A stretch of 61,722 nt of DNA from a virus. Of this stretch, positions 32,558 to 45,000 are shown one piece after another. The notes beneath the pieces are model-generated. The model saw only the letters and a program-made list of their open reading frames with translations. It was not told the origin of the DNA and did no database searches. Within the stretch, counting starts at the first letter, position 1; each line of letters starts with the position of its first letter. A program made the position numbers and the translations under genes. The stretch is from positions 1 to 61,722 of IMG/VR virus record IMGVR_UViG_3300017714_000006; one strand, written 5' to 3'.

Positions 32558-32941
32558 ATGAGTAATATAGTAGGTTATACCACAGTAGATCAACAAAATG
32601 GAAGTTTAAGATTACAAGGTCTAGAACTTGCAAAACAAGATCTGATGAATCATTTTAAAATCCGTAAAGGTGAAAAGTGGACTAATCCAAACTTTGGTAG
32701 TAATCTACTTAATTATATTTTTCAACCACTGGATGATAATACGACAGAAGCAATTAATGACGAAGTTTATGAAATTGTATCGTATGATCCACGCTTTAAG
32801 CTAGCCAGCAATGATATTATTGTTGACCAAGACGCTCATTCAGTTACAGTAACAGTTAAATTAATGTATCTACCAACTACAACTGCAACAGACTTGCAGA
32901 TTAAATTTGACAGCGAATCCACAGAACAGGCAGAGTTTTAA
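32558..32941 (+). CDS. 25: Baseplate wedge protein gp25
   Basis: 127 residues. The gp25/W-type core is clear: LKQDLMNHFKIRKGEKWTN-type segment and NPNFGSNLLNYIFQPLDD (the conserved G-E...P-x-F-G-S/C motif of gp25, shared with type VI secretion TssE). It binds gp6 and the sheath start. The start has no ribosome site but a late box 5 bases upstream. Two bases separate it from the gp6 gene. Confidence 0.95.
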   Translation: MSNIVGYTTVDQQNGSLRLQGLELAKQDLMNHFKIRKGEKWTNPNFGSNLLNYIFQPLDDNTTEAINDEVYEIVSYDPRFKLASNDIIVDQDAHSVTVTVKLMYLPTTTATDLQIKFDSESTEQAEF

Positions 32942-32943
32942 TT

Positions 32944-35900
32944 ATGGCACAAAATATTAGACAATCAAAACTTTTTGCAGCTGAAGATTATGTAGCAGTA
33001 TATGAATCTTTTATCAATGCTAACTTACAAGCATTTGATTACGATACAATACGAACTGCAATGGTCGACTATGTAAGAAGCACATATCCAGAAAATTATA
33101 ATGACTGGATTGAAAGTTCAGAGTTCATAGCACTACTTGACGTAGTTGCACAAATGGGACATAACTTAGCGTTTAGAGTTGACTTAAACTCACGTAATAA
33201 CTTCTTAAGCACAGCAGAAAGACAAGAAAGTGTTTATAAACTAGCAGAATTTTTAGGCTATACTCCAAGACGTAATGTGTCAGCGTTTGGTGAAATGAAA
33301 GTAGTCAGTGTAAAAACAAACGAACCTGTAATTGGTAGTGCAGGAACAAGTTTGGGTGGACAAGATATTAAATTTGAATCTACTAGCAACATAAACAACT
33401 TAGATGATTTTATTGCAGTAATGAATGGAGTTTTACAGTTTGGTAATCAATATGGTAGTCCAAAGAAACAAACTTCGGTAGGAAATATAACACAACAGTT
33501 TTATGATTTAAACAATACAGCAAATCAAATTAAGTTTGATGTGCCTGGTATTGCTAACGGTCAATCATCTACATATAATATTGTAAGCATAGATTATACA
33601 GATAATATTGTTCATGAGAAATCACCAAATCCAACAGGTGCATTTGGAATATATTATAAAAATAGTGGACTGGGTTTATCAAATAAAGATACTGGATTCT
33701 TCTTAGGAGTAAAAGAAGGAAACTTACAATTCCAAGATACAAAAATAGACACACCAATTGATAATCAAACCATTGATATTAATGTAGACAATATTAACTT
33801 TAGTGACGTATGGGTGCAAACCATTAATACAAATGGAGCAGTAGTTAAAGAGTGGAAAAATGTAAAGCATATTTCAACATCCGAAGATGCAACATACAAC
33901 AGCGTTAATTCAGCAGACAGAGATGTATTTTCAGTCAAGACAAGAAAGAATAATCAAATATCAGTTCAGTTTGCAGATAAGACATTTGGAAATTTACCAC
34001 AAGGTATTATACGTGTATGGTATCGTGTAAGTAAAAATGAATCATATGTAGTTAGACCAGATGACTTATCAAATAAAAAAGTTACAATTGCATATCAAGG
34101 AATTGATGGAAATAACTATTCAGCAATATTCACATTACAATTAAAAACCAGCATAACATCTGCAAGTGCTAACGAAAGTTTAGATAGCATTAAACAAAAT
34201 GCTCCACTGGCATATGCAAGTCAAAATAGATTAGTTACAGCAAACGACTACAATACATTATTTGGTTACCAAACATCAAGTGTAGTAAAAGTAAAAAGTA
34301 TTAATAGAACATTTAGTGGACACAGTAGATATGTTGACTTTACAGATCCAACAGGTGAATACAGTAACTTATTAATAAATGGAACAGACGGACGTTTATA
34401 TGAAACTGATAATGTTAAAAGTAAAACCACAATTGTTGGACAAAACAAAGATTACATATTTGAAAAATATGTAAAGCCACAACTATCAGATTTTGATTTA
34501 ATTAATCTTTACTATACAAAATACACAACCGCATTTAATGATTTAAAATCTTCATTTCCAGCAGGAACATATGAATGGAATGCGCCAGGCACAAATTTAT
34601 ATAATGCAAACACAGGCTATATTCTAAGTAGCTCAGCTATTCAACGAGTAGGCAAAACTGCATCAAATTATTTAAATCAATTTAGAACAGGTGCATTAAT
34701 TAAGTTTACTAAAACTGATGGCACATATGTTTGGGCAAAGGTATTGAATATATTTGCTTATGGCCTTGGTATAGATAGAACTGGTGTTCAGCTTGGTCAA
34801 CCAAGCGGAAAAAGATCAAATGGATTAGGAGCAATTACACTAGATACATATGTTGAAAGTGGAAGCACAATTGATGTTATTGTTCCAGCATTCCCACGTT
34901 TATTTAAAACAAAAGAATCAAATATTATTACAACATATCTAGAAGCAAAAAGAACATTTGCTCTTGCATATGATTATCAAAATCAAAGTTGGGAACTAGA
35001 CAGCGATCCAGGATCTTATACTACACCTGCTAGTTCATATAATAAGGATACATGGTTAATCTACTTTAGTTTTGATAGTGGAAGATATAACATATACACT
35101 AGAACAACACAATATGTTTTTGAAAGCAGTAGTGTTGCATTTACAAATGTTAGTTTAAACAGTGGACTAGATTCACTTACAAAGAAAAAAGCAAAAGATA
35201 CTATAGACATGTCATTTGATACTGTTGTTAGAGGCGGAACTGAAGATGATGACACAGTTGTAAAAACTGGCGGTAAAATGCATGTTAGTGGAATCGAACA
35301 AGACTCAAATGGAGTTATTGATGCATCTCATGTATTTTTATCATTAGTAGATGACAATGCTGATGGAAGACCAGATAATCCATTAGTGTTTAGCGAACTA
35401 GTCACTAAACCAGGCGGCGGACTAGAATCAGTTATTATAGATGACGTAGCAAAAACTGGTCGAGCTAATTTAGATTTTGAATGGCGCCATGTTGCAGCTG
35501 ATAAAGAAATAGTTGATCCTAGTTACACAAACATTATAGATGTTTATGTGTTGGATAAAGCATATGATACAAAATATAGAAATTGGTTGTTAACAAATAC
35601 AGGTGAAGAACCACTTCCACCAACAAGTAATGCGTTAGCTAATAATTTTGCAAATGTTGAGAAACAAAAAGTTACAAGTGATACCATATTGTATAAACCA
35701 GCAAAATATAAAACAATATTTGGACCAACTGCACATTCATCATTACGTGCAACATTTAATGTTGTTAAAGTAAAAGGTAGTAATGTAGTTGACAGTGAAA
35801 TTAGAGTTAACGTAGTTAAAGCAATCAATGAATTTTTTGCTGTAACAAATTGGGACTTTGGTGAAACTTTTTACTTTACAGAACTTGCAGCATATGTGCA

Positions 35901-36069
35901 TAAAGAATTATCAATGTCAATAAGTAGTTTTACTATTATACCACATGGTGCTTCAAGTGTGTTTGGCGAATTATTTGAAATTACTCCAAACATTGATGAA
36001 ATGTTTATACCAGATGTAAGTGTTGACGATATAGATATTGTTAGTAATGTTGTTACTAAAACAAATTAG
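32944..36069 (+). CDS. 6: Baseplate wedge protein gp6
   Basis: 1041 residues. The N-terminus (IRTAMVDYVRSTYPENYNDW, FIALLDVVAQMGHNLAFRVD, LAEFLGYTPRRNVSAF) is the conserved gp6/J-type wedge core present in T4-like phages and in many contractile tails. The middle is large and beta-rich; LAYASQNRLVTANDYNTLFG (about 422-441) is another family hallmark. It is longer than T4 gp6 (660 aa). It forms the wedge ring with gp25 and gp53. The downstream giant gene starts 11 bases after the stop. Confidence 0.95.
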   Translation: MAQNIRQSKLFAAEDYVAVYESFINANLQAFDYDTIRTAMVDYVRSTYPENYNDWIESSEFIALLDVVAQMGHNLAFRVDLNSRNNFLSTAERQESVYKLAEFLGYTPRRNVSAFGEMKVVSVKTNEPVIGSAGTSLGGQDIKFESTSNINNLDDFIAVMNGVLQFGNQYGSPKKQTSVGNITQQFYDLNNTANQIKFDVPGIANGQSSTYNIVSIDYTDNIVHEKSPNPTGAFGIYYKNSGLGLSNKDTGFFLGVKEGNLQFQDTKIDTPIDNQTIDINVDNINFSDVWVQTINTNGAVVKEWKNVKHISTSEDATYNSVNSADRDVFSVKTRKNNQISVQFADKTFGNLPQGIIRVWYRVSKNESYVVRPDDLSNKKVTIAYQGIDGNNYSAIFTLQLKTSITSASANESLDSIKQNAPLAYASQNRLVTANDYNTLFGYQTSSVVKVKSINRTFSGHSRYVDFTDPTGEYSNLLINGTDGRLYETDNVKSKTTIVGQNKDYIFEKYVKPQLSDFDLINLYYTKYTTAFNDLKSSFPAGTYEWNAPGTNLYNANTGYILSSSAIQRVGKTASNYLNQFRTGALIKFTKTDGTYVWAKVLNIFAYGLGIDRTGVQLGQPSGKRSNGLGAITLDTYVESGSTIDVIVPAFPRLFKTKESNIITTYLEAKRTFALAYDYQNQSWELDSDPGSYTTPASSYNKDTWLIYFSFDSGRYNIYTRTTQYVFESSSVAFTNVSLNSGLDSLTKKKAKDTIDMSFDTVVRGGTEDDDTVVKTGGKMHVSGIEQDSNGVIDASHVFLSLVDDNADGRPDNPLVFSELVTKPGGGLESVIIDDVAKTGRANLDFEWRHVAADKEIVDPSYTNIIDVYVLDKAYDTKYRNWLLTNTGEEPLPPTSNALANNFANVEKQKVTSDTILYKPAKYKTIFGPTAHSSLRATFNVVKVKGSNVVDSEIRVNVVKAINEFFAVTNWDFGETFYFTELAAYVHKELSMSISSFTIIPHGASSVFGELFEITPNIDEMFIPDVSVDDIDIVSNVVTKTN

Positions 36070-36080
36070 GATAAGGTTTA

Positions 36081-39000
36081 ATGGCTAAGAAAAAAGCAGG
36101 AAGTTACAAAACTCCAAATACAAAAGCATCTAATTTATTGCCATCAGTTTTTAATACTGATGTAAATAAAAAATGGCTAGACAGCACATTAGATCAAATG
36201 ATCTCAAAAGGTAACCTGAAGAATGTAGAAGGTTTCATAGGCGATAAGTCAGGCAAGAACAGATTCAAAGAAGATATTTATTTAGACAATACAGATATAA
36301 GTCCAGCAATTGTAGTTACAGACAAAGATAAAAAAGTAACTAATTCAATTACAATGAGTGACATTGCAAATGCAATTAACATAAACTTTTCTGAATATAA
36401 TTATAATACAGCATATGCAACAAAATCATATAGTTATAGACCTCCAATTAACGTAGACAAGTTTGTAAATTATACAAACTATGCATGGGTGGATCAGATG
36501 CCCATATACGAAAGTATTAGAACTCTTGACGCAGCAACAGTAGGATCAGTAACATCAGGCTCAAGCTATCCAGCAAGTCCTTCACATGGTGATTATTTTG
36601 CACTCAATGATGGAGTAAACACAAAAACTTATCAATGGGATAATGTTGTTAAGACATGGCAACCAAGCGGAGACACAGGTTCAATTTACAGTAACAATGG
36701 AAACAACGCAGGCTTTACAACTGTAGTTAATCCAGTTGACTTGTCAGCTGGTCAATTAGCATATGCAATTGTGGATAACAATAATACATTTGTTATGGAA
36801 GACCAAATGCTTATTAAGTTTGTTGGTGATGGTTGGCATTCAGATGCACACAAGAGAACATATCTTGTATCCGGCACTGGTAGAAATATTAAATTAATAG
36901 AAGTATACAGTTGGGTTGACAATAGCACACGCTACCCAGACACAACAAAAACTACAGTAACAGTTGGTGGTATTTGGGACAAGAGTAAAGTATTTACAGT
37001 TCAGCCCAACAAAGAAAGTAAGATATATTCAGTTGATGGGCAAATTGGTGTAGCTAGTATGCTTGCTCGCTATAACGCTACAGACGACACTAGGTTACCT
37101 GTATTTGATGGTTTTATATTTCCATCTGAAGAATCAAACAAATCAGCTTGGATGACTGACGAACTAATTATGTTTGCTGACGAATGGACTCAGCAAGATA
37201 GCACACCAATGGATGCTACAGATTACCACAAAATATTTTATACACAGCGTGATAGTGTTACCGGTGATATTACTATAACAAAATTAGTTGATGCAAGAAT
37301 TCTTGGATCAAATCAAAAGATAGAACAGTTTATTGTTCCTGGCACAAGTGAATCAGTATTAGCAAAATACAAAGATAGATTATCTGGATTTGATATTTTA
37401 AATTGGGACAAATCAACTGTGGTGTTTGCTGAAAAAGATTATCAAGTTATGGAAACTGATAGTCCGTATAGAACTGCATGGAGCAGAAATAATAAATGGA
37501 CAGCAGTAGAAACACTAATAAAAATTAACGAGTTAATATATGGCGGCATTAATTTAAAACAATTAACTGATACAAAATATATTGCTAAAAGACCAATCAT
37601 GGAATTTGATGGCAAACTTAATCTCTACAACTGGGCAGACATTGATACAAATTTAGGTGATAGTCAATGGGCTGGCGTAATAAACACAATGGTTAAGCCA
37701 ACTGGAAGTTACATACCAACATCATTGCCGGGTGGAAAATATGGCTTTAATTTAACAGACATTGAACTTAAAGAAGAACAGCGTATTGCATTCTCTGAAG
37801 GCACATTTGCAAGTAAAACCTGGCAGGTTAGTTCAAATATAATTACTTATAATGGCATTGAGTATAATGAGCTAACTGCTGATATTACATTACAACCAAA
37901 TTATTGTGCATACGTTAGAGAATCATTACCAGACAGTGAAGATAAAAAATGGAACAACAGTGATGTTTGGTTTAATGGCACAGTATGGAGCACAGGGCAA
38001 CAACGTGTTAAGGTTAACCAAATGCCGTTGTTTAAATTATATACAACCAGTGGACAAAGATTAGAAAGTTTAGAAGGTGCAAAGTTTACAGGTAGTAGAA
38101 TATTTAACTACAAAATAGGCACAAGCACAGTTGATCCTGAATTAGGTATTGGACTGTCATATAAAGATATTAATGGAATTGGCGAGTATCAGTTTGAAAA
38201 TTATTTATTTACTGAGCCGCATTTCCAAAGTATTACGTCACAGTTTAATAAAGATACAAACTATCATAGACAGATACTAGGACAAAAATTATTTAAAGTA
38301 AACAATAAATTAACTAATCTATACAAGCAAAGCGAAGAAATTGGCGGGGCAGAAACATTAGTAACACATGATGTAGTAACTAGTAATGCAGACTTTACAA
38401 TTAACGTAGGGCATAGTTCATGGAGAACAGATAGACGTGTTGTATTACATCAACAAGATAAAAGATGCGTAGTAACAGAATTACAAAATGGTGTTTACTT
38501 AGACAAAACAAATGTAGATCATACAAACATATACGTAGGTAAAAATATACCTGTTGTGTTTAACAACTTATTAGAAACTGGTGATGTTAAATTTAAAACT
38601 GTGGCTGGTGTTGATATTGAAACAACTCCACAAGCAGGTGTAACTGTAACAAGAAGTGGAAATGATATTACCTTAGCACTTACTACATACAGTAGCAAAA
38701 TTATTATTGACCCAGTAGATGCAACATTAACAAATGACTATACAATCATACCACTTGACAACTATGATAGCATTCAGCATACAGTGGAAGTTAATGGTAA
38801 GCAATTAAGTCCTAACAATTATACAATCAATGCAGACACAATTGTTATTCCTGCATCCGTCGGATTACAAAAAGATGATATTGTTGATTTAAAATACTTC
38901 AGCAATAACAATACAAATATAACTACTAACTCATCTTTGCCAAATACATTAAAGCATAATGCAAATAACGAAGTAATAGAAACATTTACAATGAGCGAAA

Positions 39001-42000
39001 CAATGGCTCATTGGCAAAGTATAATATCTTCTACTCCTGGGTTTGAAGGCGACATCCTTGGAACAAATAACTATGAGGCACTAAACAAACAACATTACTT
39101 TGGTGGTGAAATATTTATTCACAACGATTTGAGTATTGTTCACGATGCTTTATATTCCAATGATACAGTAAACGTTACAGATGCATTAAGAACATCAGGT
39201 GAAGATTGGGATAACTTTAGAAATAGATTTAGAGCTCAAGTAGCCAGATTAAATGAAAGAAAAAATTATCTAACTGTTAGAGAATTAGTTGATGATGCAA
39301 TTGAATCAATTACTATTACTAGATCAGGTGGAGACTTATTTAGAACATCTAACATGGTATATAAAACTCCTGTTCGAGTGGAAGAATTTATTCATGCAGA
39401 TGGAGATACAGTATTACCTAGAATATTTTTAAAAGATAGTATTCACAGTGATGACAATATTCAAGACCACGTTTATGTTTACATCTCAGATAATGTAAGT
39501 GGAACACTAACAACAAGACTAGCAATAAAAGATATAGACTATATACAATCAGGAAACTTAATTGAATTTATATATCAACCAATAGCTATGCCAAACAAAG
39601 GTTATCCAAAAATTACAGTGTATAAAAGACACATGGATGATATATGTTATGTTCCTCCTAGTTTAACAAAACTTAAACTTGCACCAGGGTGGTCACCAGA
39701 AGTAGACACTACAAACAATATACTAACTGGGCATGACGGAACACAGTGGGAATTAAAATCAACAGCAGAATTATTTAACATGACAGATGCAAACTTTGAT
39801 GTTGTTAACGCATGTCAGTTTGAATTAGAAAAAAGAATTTACACAGGATTAGTTATAAGTGATACAATTAATACAGATGACGAGTCTGTTGAAAGTTTAC
39901 AATATGGTATGGTTTCAAAGTTCACTCCAAGTGCAACACGTGAAACATGGTATACACTAGAAACAATTAATGATTTACTCAGTAAATCATTTGCACAATG
40001 GAAAGCAAAGAACAAACGAGAAGATACAGAAGTTGTATACTCGCTTGCAGATGTAGATACATGGAACTTTAGTTCAATGGGTTCGGCATTAGGTGCAGAT
40101 ATTCCAGGACAATGGAAAGGTGCATACAAAATATTATTTGGAACAAGCACTCCAGACAAAACGCCATGGCACATGCTTGGTTATGCATTTAAACCTACAT
40201 GGTGGGACAGCACATACAGTTGGACAAATGCTACAAAACGTGCGGCACTTATTAAAGCACTAAAACGTGGACTAGTAGCACCTGGTAGACAAGATATAGA
40301 ATGGGCAAACCATTTGTGGGATTGGGATAATAAATGCCCAGTTACATCAGCAGGTGTATTAGAAACAATTACGACTGTGTTAGGAACTCCACAAGACATT
40401 GATAAAGCAAAACGTTTTGAATTTGGTGATCATGCTGGACTAGAAGCTGAGTGGAGAGCAAGTGGATCAGGACAAGCATCTACAATAGATGCTATTGTTA
40501 AATTAAATCCAACAAAAGCATCTAGCATATTTTATTCACCATCTGTAAAAGTTAATACCAAAGAAATAGATTACTTAGGCAAAGACGATTTAGAAATTTA
40601 TACAACTTCATCTATACCAACACCAGGCAAAGTTTATGGAAGATCAATTGTTGATGTTGAAGTTACAGCTATTGCGTTATTTGATACAAACACATTTGTT
40701 AAACTAGTTGGACCAGATGGATCAACAGAAGCAGACATAACATTATCTTTTGATACTAGACCAGGAGTATACACACCCAATGAAACTAGACGACATGTTA
40801 TTGGTGCAAGTGTATCACACAGAGGAAGAAACTTAACAACACTTCCAGCAATATATACTGGGTTTGACAACTCACAGGTTGCAACATCAACATTTAAATT
40901 TAAAACAAAAGAAGTAGAATATGTAGCAAGCGGTATAGCACAATCTTTATACAATCATACATTGCGTAACAATTTAGATTACAACATAGACAACTTACAT
41001 ACTAAAGTTGATACAAGACTAGGAACACAATTACGTGGATTTAGTAGTAAACATCTTTTAGAATTTAAGACACAAACATACGATGAAACAAAACATACAC
41101 TAGGCGAAAGTGACTTTGAACTATCAATGTATAAAAGCACACCAATTAATATTGCAATTGCTAGTGAAATTACTGTTGAGTATTTGGCTCCAGGTTGGAA
41201 GATTAGTGGCAATGGATATGGTAAACAAGAATTTAATTTCTTTGCACCAGATAACACTAACTCAACTTCGTATACAAATGTGGAAGTTGAATCAGTAGAA
41301 ATTAAGAAATATAAAAAGTTTGCACCAACACATAGCATATTAGAGTATAATGCAATACTTAATAAGATACAAGACACTTATTCATTTATAAGAGGATACT
41401 ACGCTTATTTAGAATCAATTGGATTTGAATTCCCATACAGCGGAGACAGTGTAGCTGTAGAGTTTGTTAAATGGGCATTAACTAATCCATCAACTACTAA
41501 AACATTTGACCTAGGATCTAATTTTAAATTTAAGCCAATACATGGTAGCGTAGTAGAATTAAACACAGGTGTGTTTAAAGAAAATACTATCACTGATACA
41601 AAAGGTATTACAGTTGAATCAGATAATTTATTAGTAAGCAGAACAGAAGATGTATTATCATTAGAAACAAAAGATAAAACAATAATTGGTTCAGCAGGAT
41701 TTGTTGTTGTGGAATACGAACACATTGCATTACTAAATGATAAAACAACGTTTGGTGTTGTTGTGCATGATGATATTAAAAATATAAATCAATACAAAAT
41801 AGCATTCAGAGGATTAATAACTGATAAGTGGGACGGTAATAAACGTGCACCAGGTTACTTAGTTTTTGATGATAAGGTTGTTGAAAACTTTGATAGCAGT
41901 GTGCAATCAGTTGACGACTACTATAAAACAGATGGCATTGACTTTAATCCTACAATTAGAAAACTAGAAGATATAACTATTGGTAATTCAAACAACGAAC

Positions 42001-45000
42001 TTACTATTAGTGAGAATGAGTTTGATTCAATTACTAAACGTAATTATTTTCAAGGGTTGATCAAACAAAGAGGAACATCAAGTGCATTTGATAAAATTGA
42101 ACGTAAATTTATAACTGATAAGCTAGACATTAAAGTTCATGAACAATATATGTTGTCTAGAAGTTACTTTGGTAACACAGACAGATTAGACGCAATAGAA
42201 TTTACATTAGACAATAACACATTTGAAACATCACCACAAGCTATTAAGTTTAATAACTTTACAGGAAGTGAAACTGTATACAATGATGTATTAGTTTATC
42301 CGCAAGGTGATAGTAGATTTGTTAATCCAGTAAAAACAGTTAACGCAGTATCGCTTGCTGTTGGCAAAACTTATCAAATAAAATCATTGGGAACAACATC
42401 TCAAAACGATTGGAATTTTCTTGCAGGAACTTCAGGAGTTACATATGTATCTGGTGATACATTTACTGCGGTTAAGACTAATGAAAACATTACAGGAACA
42501 GGCACAGCTACAACAGGCACTTCGTTTTCTACTCAACCTATAACAGAAGTTGACATAAGTAACTTAACAGCAGGTGCTTTATTAGACACTGAAGCAAAAT
42601 ATAAAACAAACTTATTAAGTGAAATTGGAAATGTATATAACAAATTAGAAGATTATGCAATCATAGAAACTTGGGCAAATAATAAAAGTTATAAAAAAAG
42701 TAATATAGTAAGATACCAAGGTGGATTATATCAGTGTATACCAGATAGCACAACAGTATCTACTGTAAGTGAGAATATAAGCATAACTGGTAATAATACA
42801 AATCCAACATGGCCATCAGGAACAATAGTAAGTATTGATGGTGCAGTGTTTCCTATATCTAAGGAAGTCCAGGAGAAACAACCAATACCAGTTACAGGAA
42901 CAGTTTTGAATCCTGTTATTACTGGTGCAACATCATCAACTAATACACTAATAATTGATGGACAATCAGTAACACTTAGCAAACTAGCAGGTGTCAATGT
43001 TCTAACTGGTGTTCCAGCATCAAAGACAGGAATTGTTCCAGGACCAGCATTTAATTCAAATAATGGATTTGTTACAGATAAGCAATTAGTTATTAATGGA
43101 ATAACTGTTGACTTTGACACAACACCACCAGACGTAATAGAAAACTTTATAGGTGATAACTTAGGAATTACGCCAAGTGATGCAACAGAAAATATCACAG
43201 GTGTAGCAGCACAGCAAACATATACTATTCCTAATACAACACTAAGTGGATCAACATATAGTGTTAGTGGTATAACAGTTGATGGAACTGCTTATGCAGA
43301 AACAACAGACTGGACAATAAGTGGACAAGACATTACATTTACTAATCCAACATTTGCAGGTAGCGAAGCTATTGTAGTTACAATGACACACGTTACAGTT
43401 GTAGATCTCAAAGATACATTTACAATTGCACAAGGAATTGTTGGCACTGCATATACAGTTCAATCAGTTACAGTTGGTGGAACTACACAAACTGATCCAA
43501 CACATTATTCAATCAGTGGACAAACATTAACATTCACTTCTGGAAATGAACCGGCAGACGGAGCATCAATTGTTGTAACTATTGAACATACTCCGTTAAG
43601 TATGACAACTGCAGAAATTGTAACAAAGATCAATGACACAATGGTAGCAAATGGAATCAGCATAACTGAACCAACTGGCACACCATATGTTGCCAATGAT
43701 GCTATACAGGCCGATTTGATTGGAAGTAGATTACGTATACGATACTGGGCTACAAGCACAGATCAGAGTAGCAATGATAGTAAATTAATACTTGGAAGTA
43801 GTATCAATGGCACTAATGAAATATTAGGCTTTGTTACAAATCCAACAGCAAGTTTAGTAGGATTAATCGAAGAACAACAAGAACAAGATTTAACTTTAGA
43901 TGACATAGTTACATTAATTACTAATACATCAAACCTTGGACACATCACTGCAACAAACGACAGTGGGTATCTTAAATTAGTAAGTGGTGCAAACTTAACA
44001 CCGGCTCAGAGAAGAACAACACTAACAGTAGAAGGAACACAGCGAGCAACAGTAGGATTGCCACTTAGCACTGCGGTTACAACATCACCTGTTACTGAAC
44101 CTGTTGACTTAACTACTGCGGTATCTTTAATTACAACTGGACTAGCAGATCCTGTAGCAGCAGGAGGATCGGGTAACGCTGTAACTGGAGTATCAGTATT
44201 AGGCACAGGTAATGCTTTAACTATAGCATCAACTAATCCAATACTTACATTAGCAAATCCTGGCGATGTATTCTTAAATAACGCAGGTATTAGTAGTTAT
44301 GGAGTAATAAGTTTAGTATCAGACAGTTCACAATTAAATACATTTGTTCCATCTGAATGGACAAACATAAGTCATACAGATCCAGCATTGTTTAATGTAT
44401 GGGTAGCAAACGATTCAGATTATGAAATTGATGGTATTGTAGGTAATAATAGTATTGCTGTAGACACAAAACATTATGGATGGAATGTATTCCAAGTTCA
44501 GAGCAGAGGATTATATACAGCAGATTTACAAAATAACCCAACTGATCCACTTACAAAAGATGAACCATGTGGAATATGTGCAGGATCGATGACTGCCGAT
44601 GGAAATGATGCACAAGTAACTGTAAACGCAAATCATGGATTAGCTGTAGGTGATTATGTAATGTTGTTAAACACAACTACTACACCTAACATTGATGGTA
44701 TTCATAAAGTAACAAAAATTGGATCGTCAACAGAATTTTATATTGATCAATATATTGACAAATGTGGATCATCTAGTTCAGTAATGACATTACGATCAAC
44801 AAGATTTTCTACAATAGAACATAGAGATGCAGCATTAAAAAGTATACATTGGAACATTCCACCAAACACATTAGTCTTTACAGACGAGGATACTAATCAA
44901 AAAACATCAATAAATGTATTTGAATCGGTATATCCAGTAGCAGGTGGATCAACTCTTACTGGTGCAGGATATCTAAATGGATATCTATATAATGAAGCAG

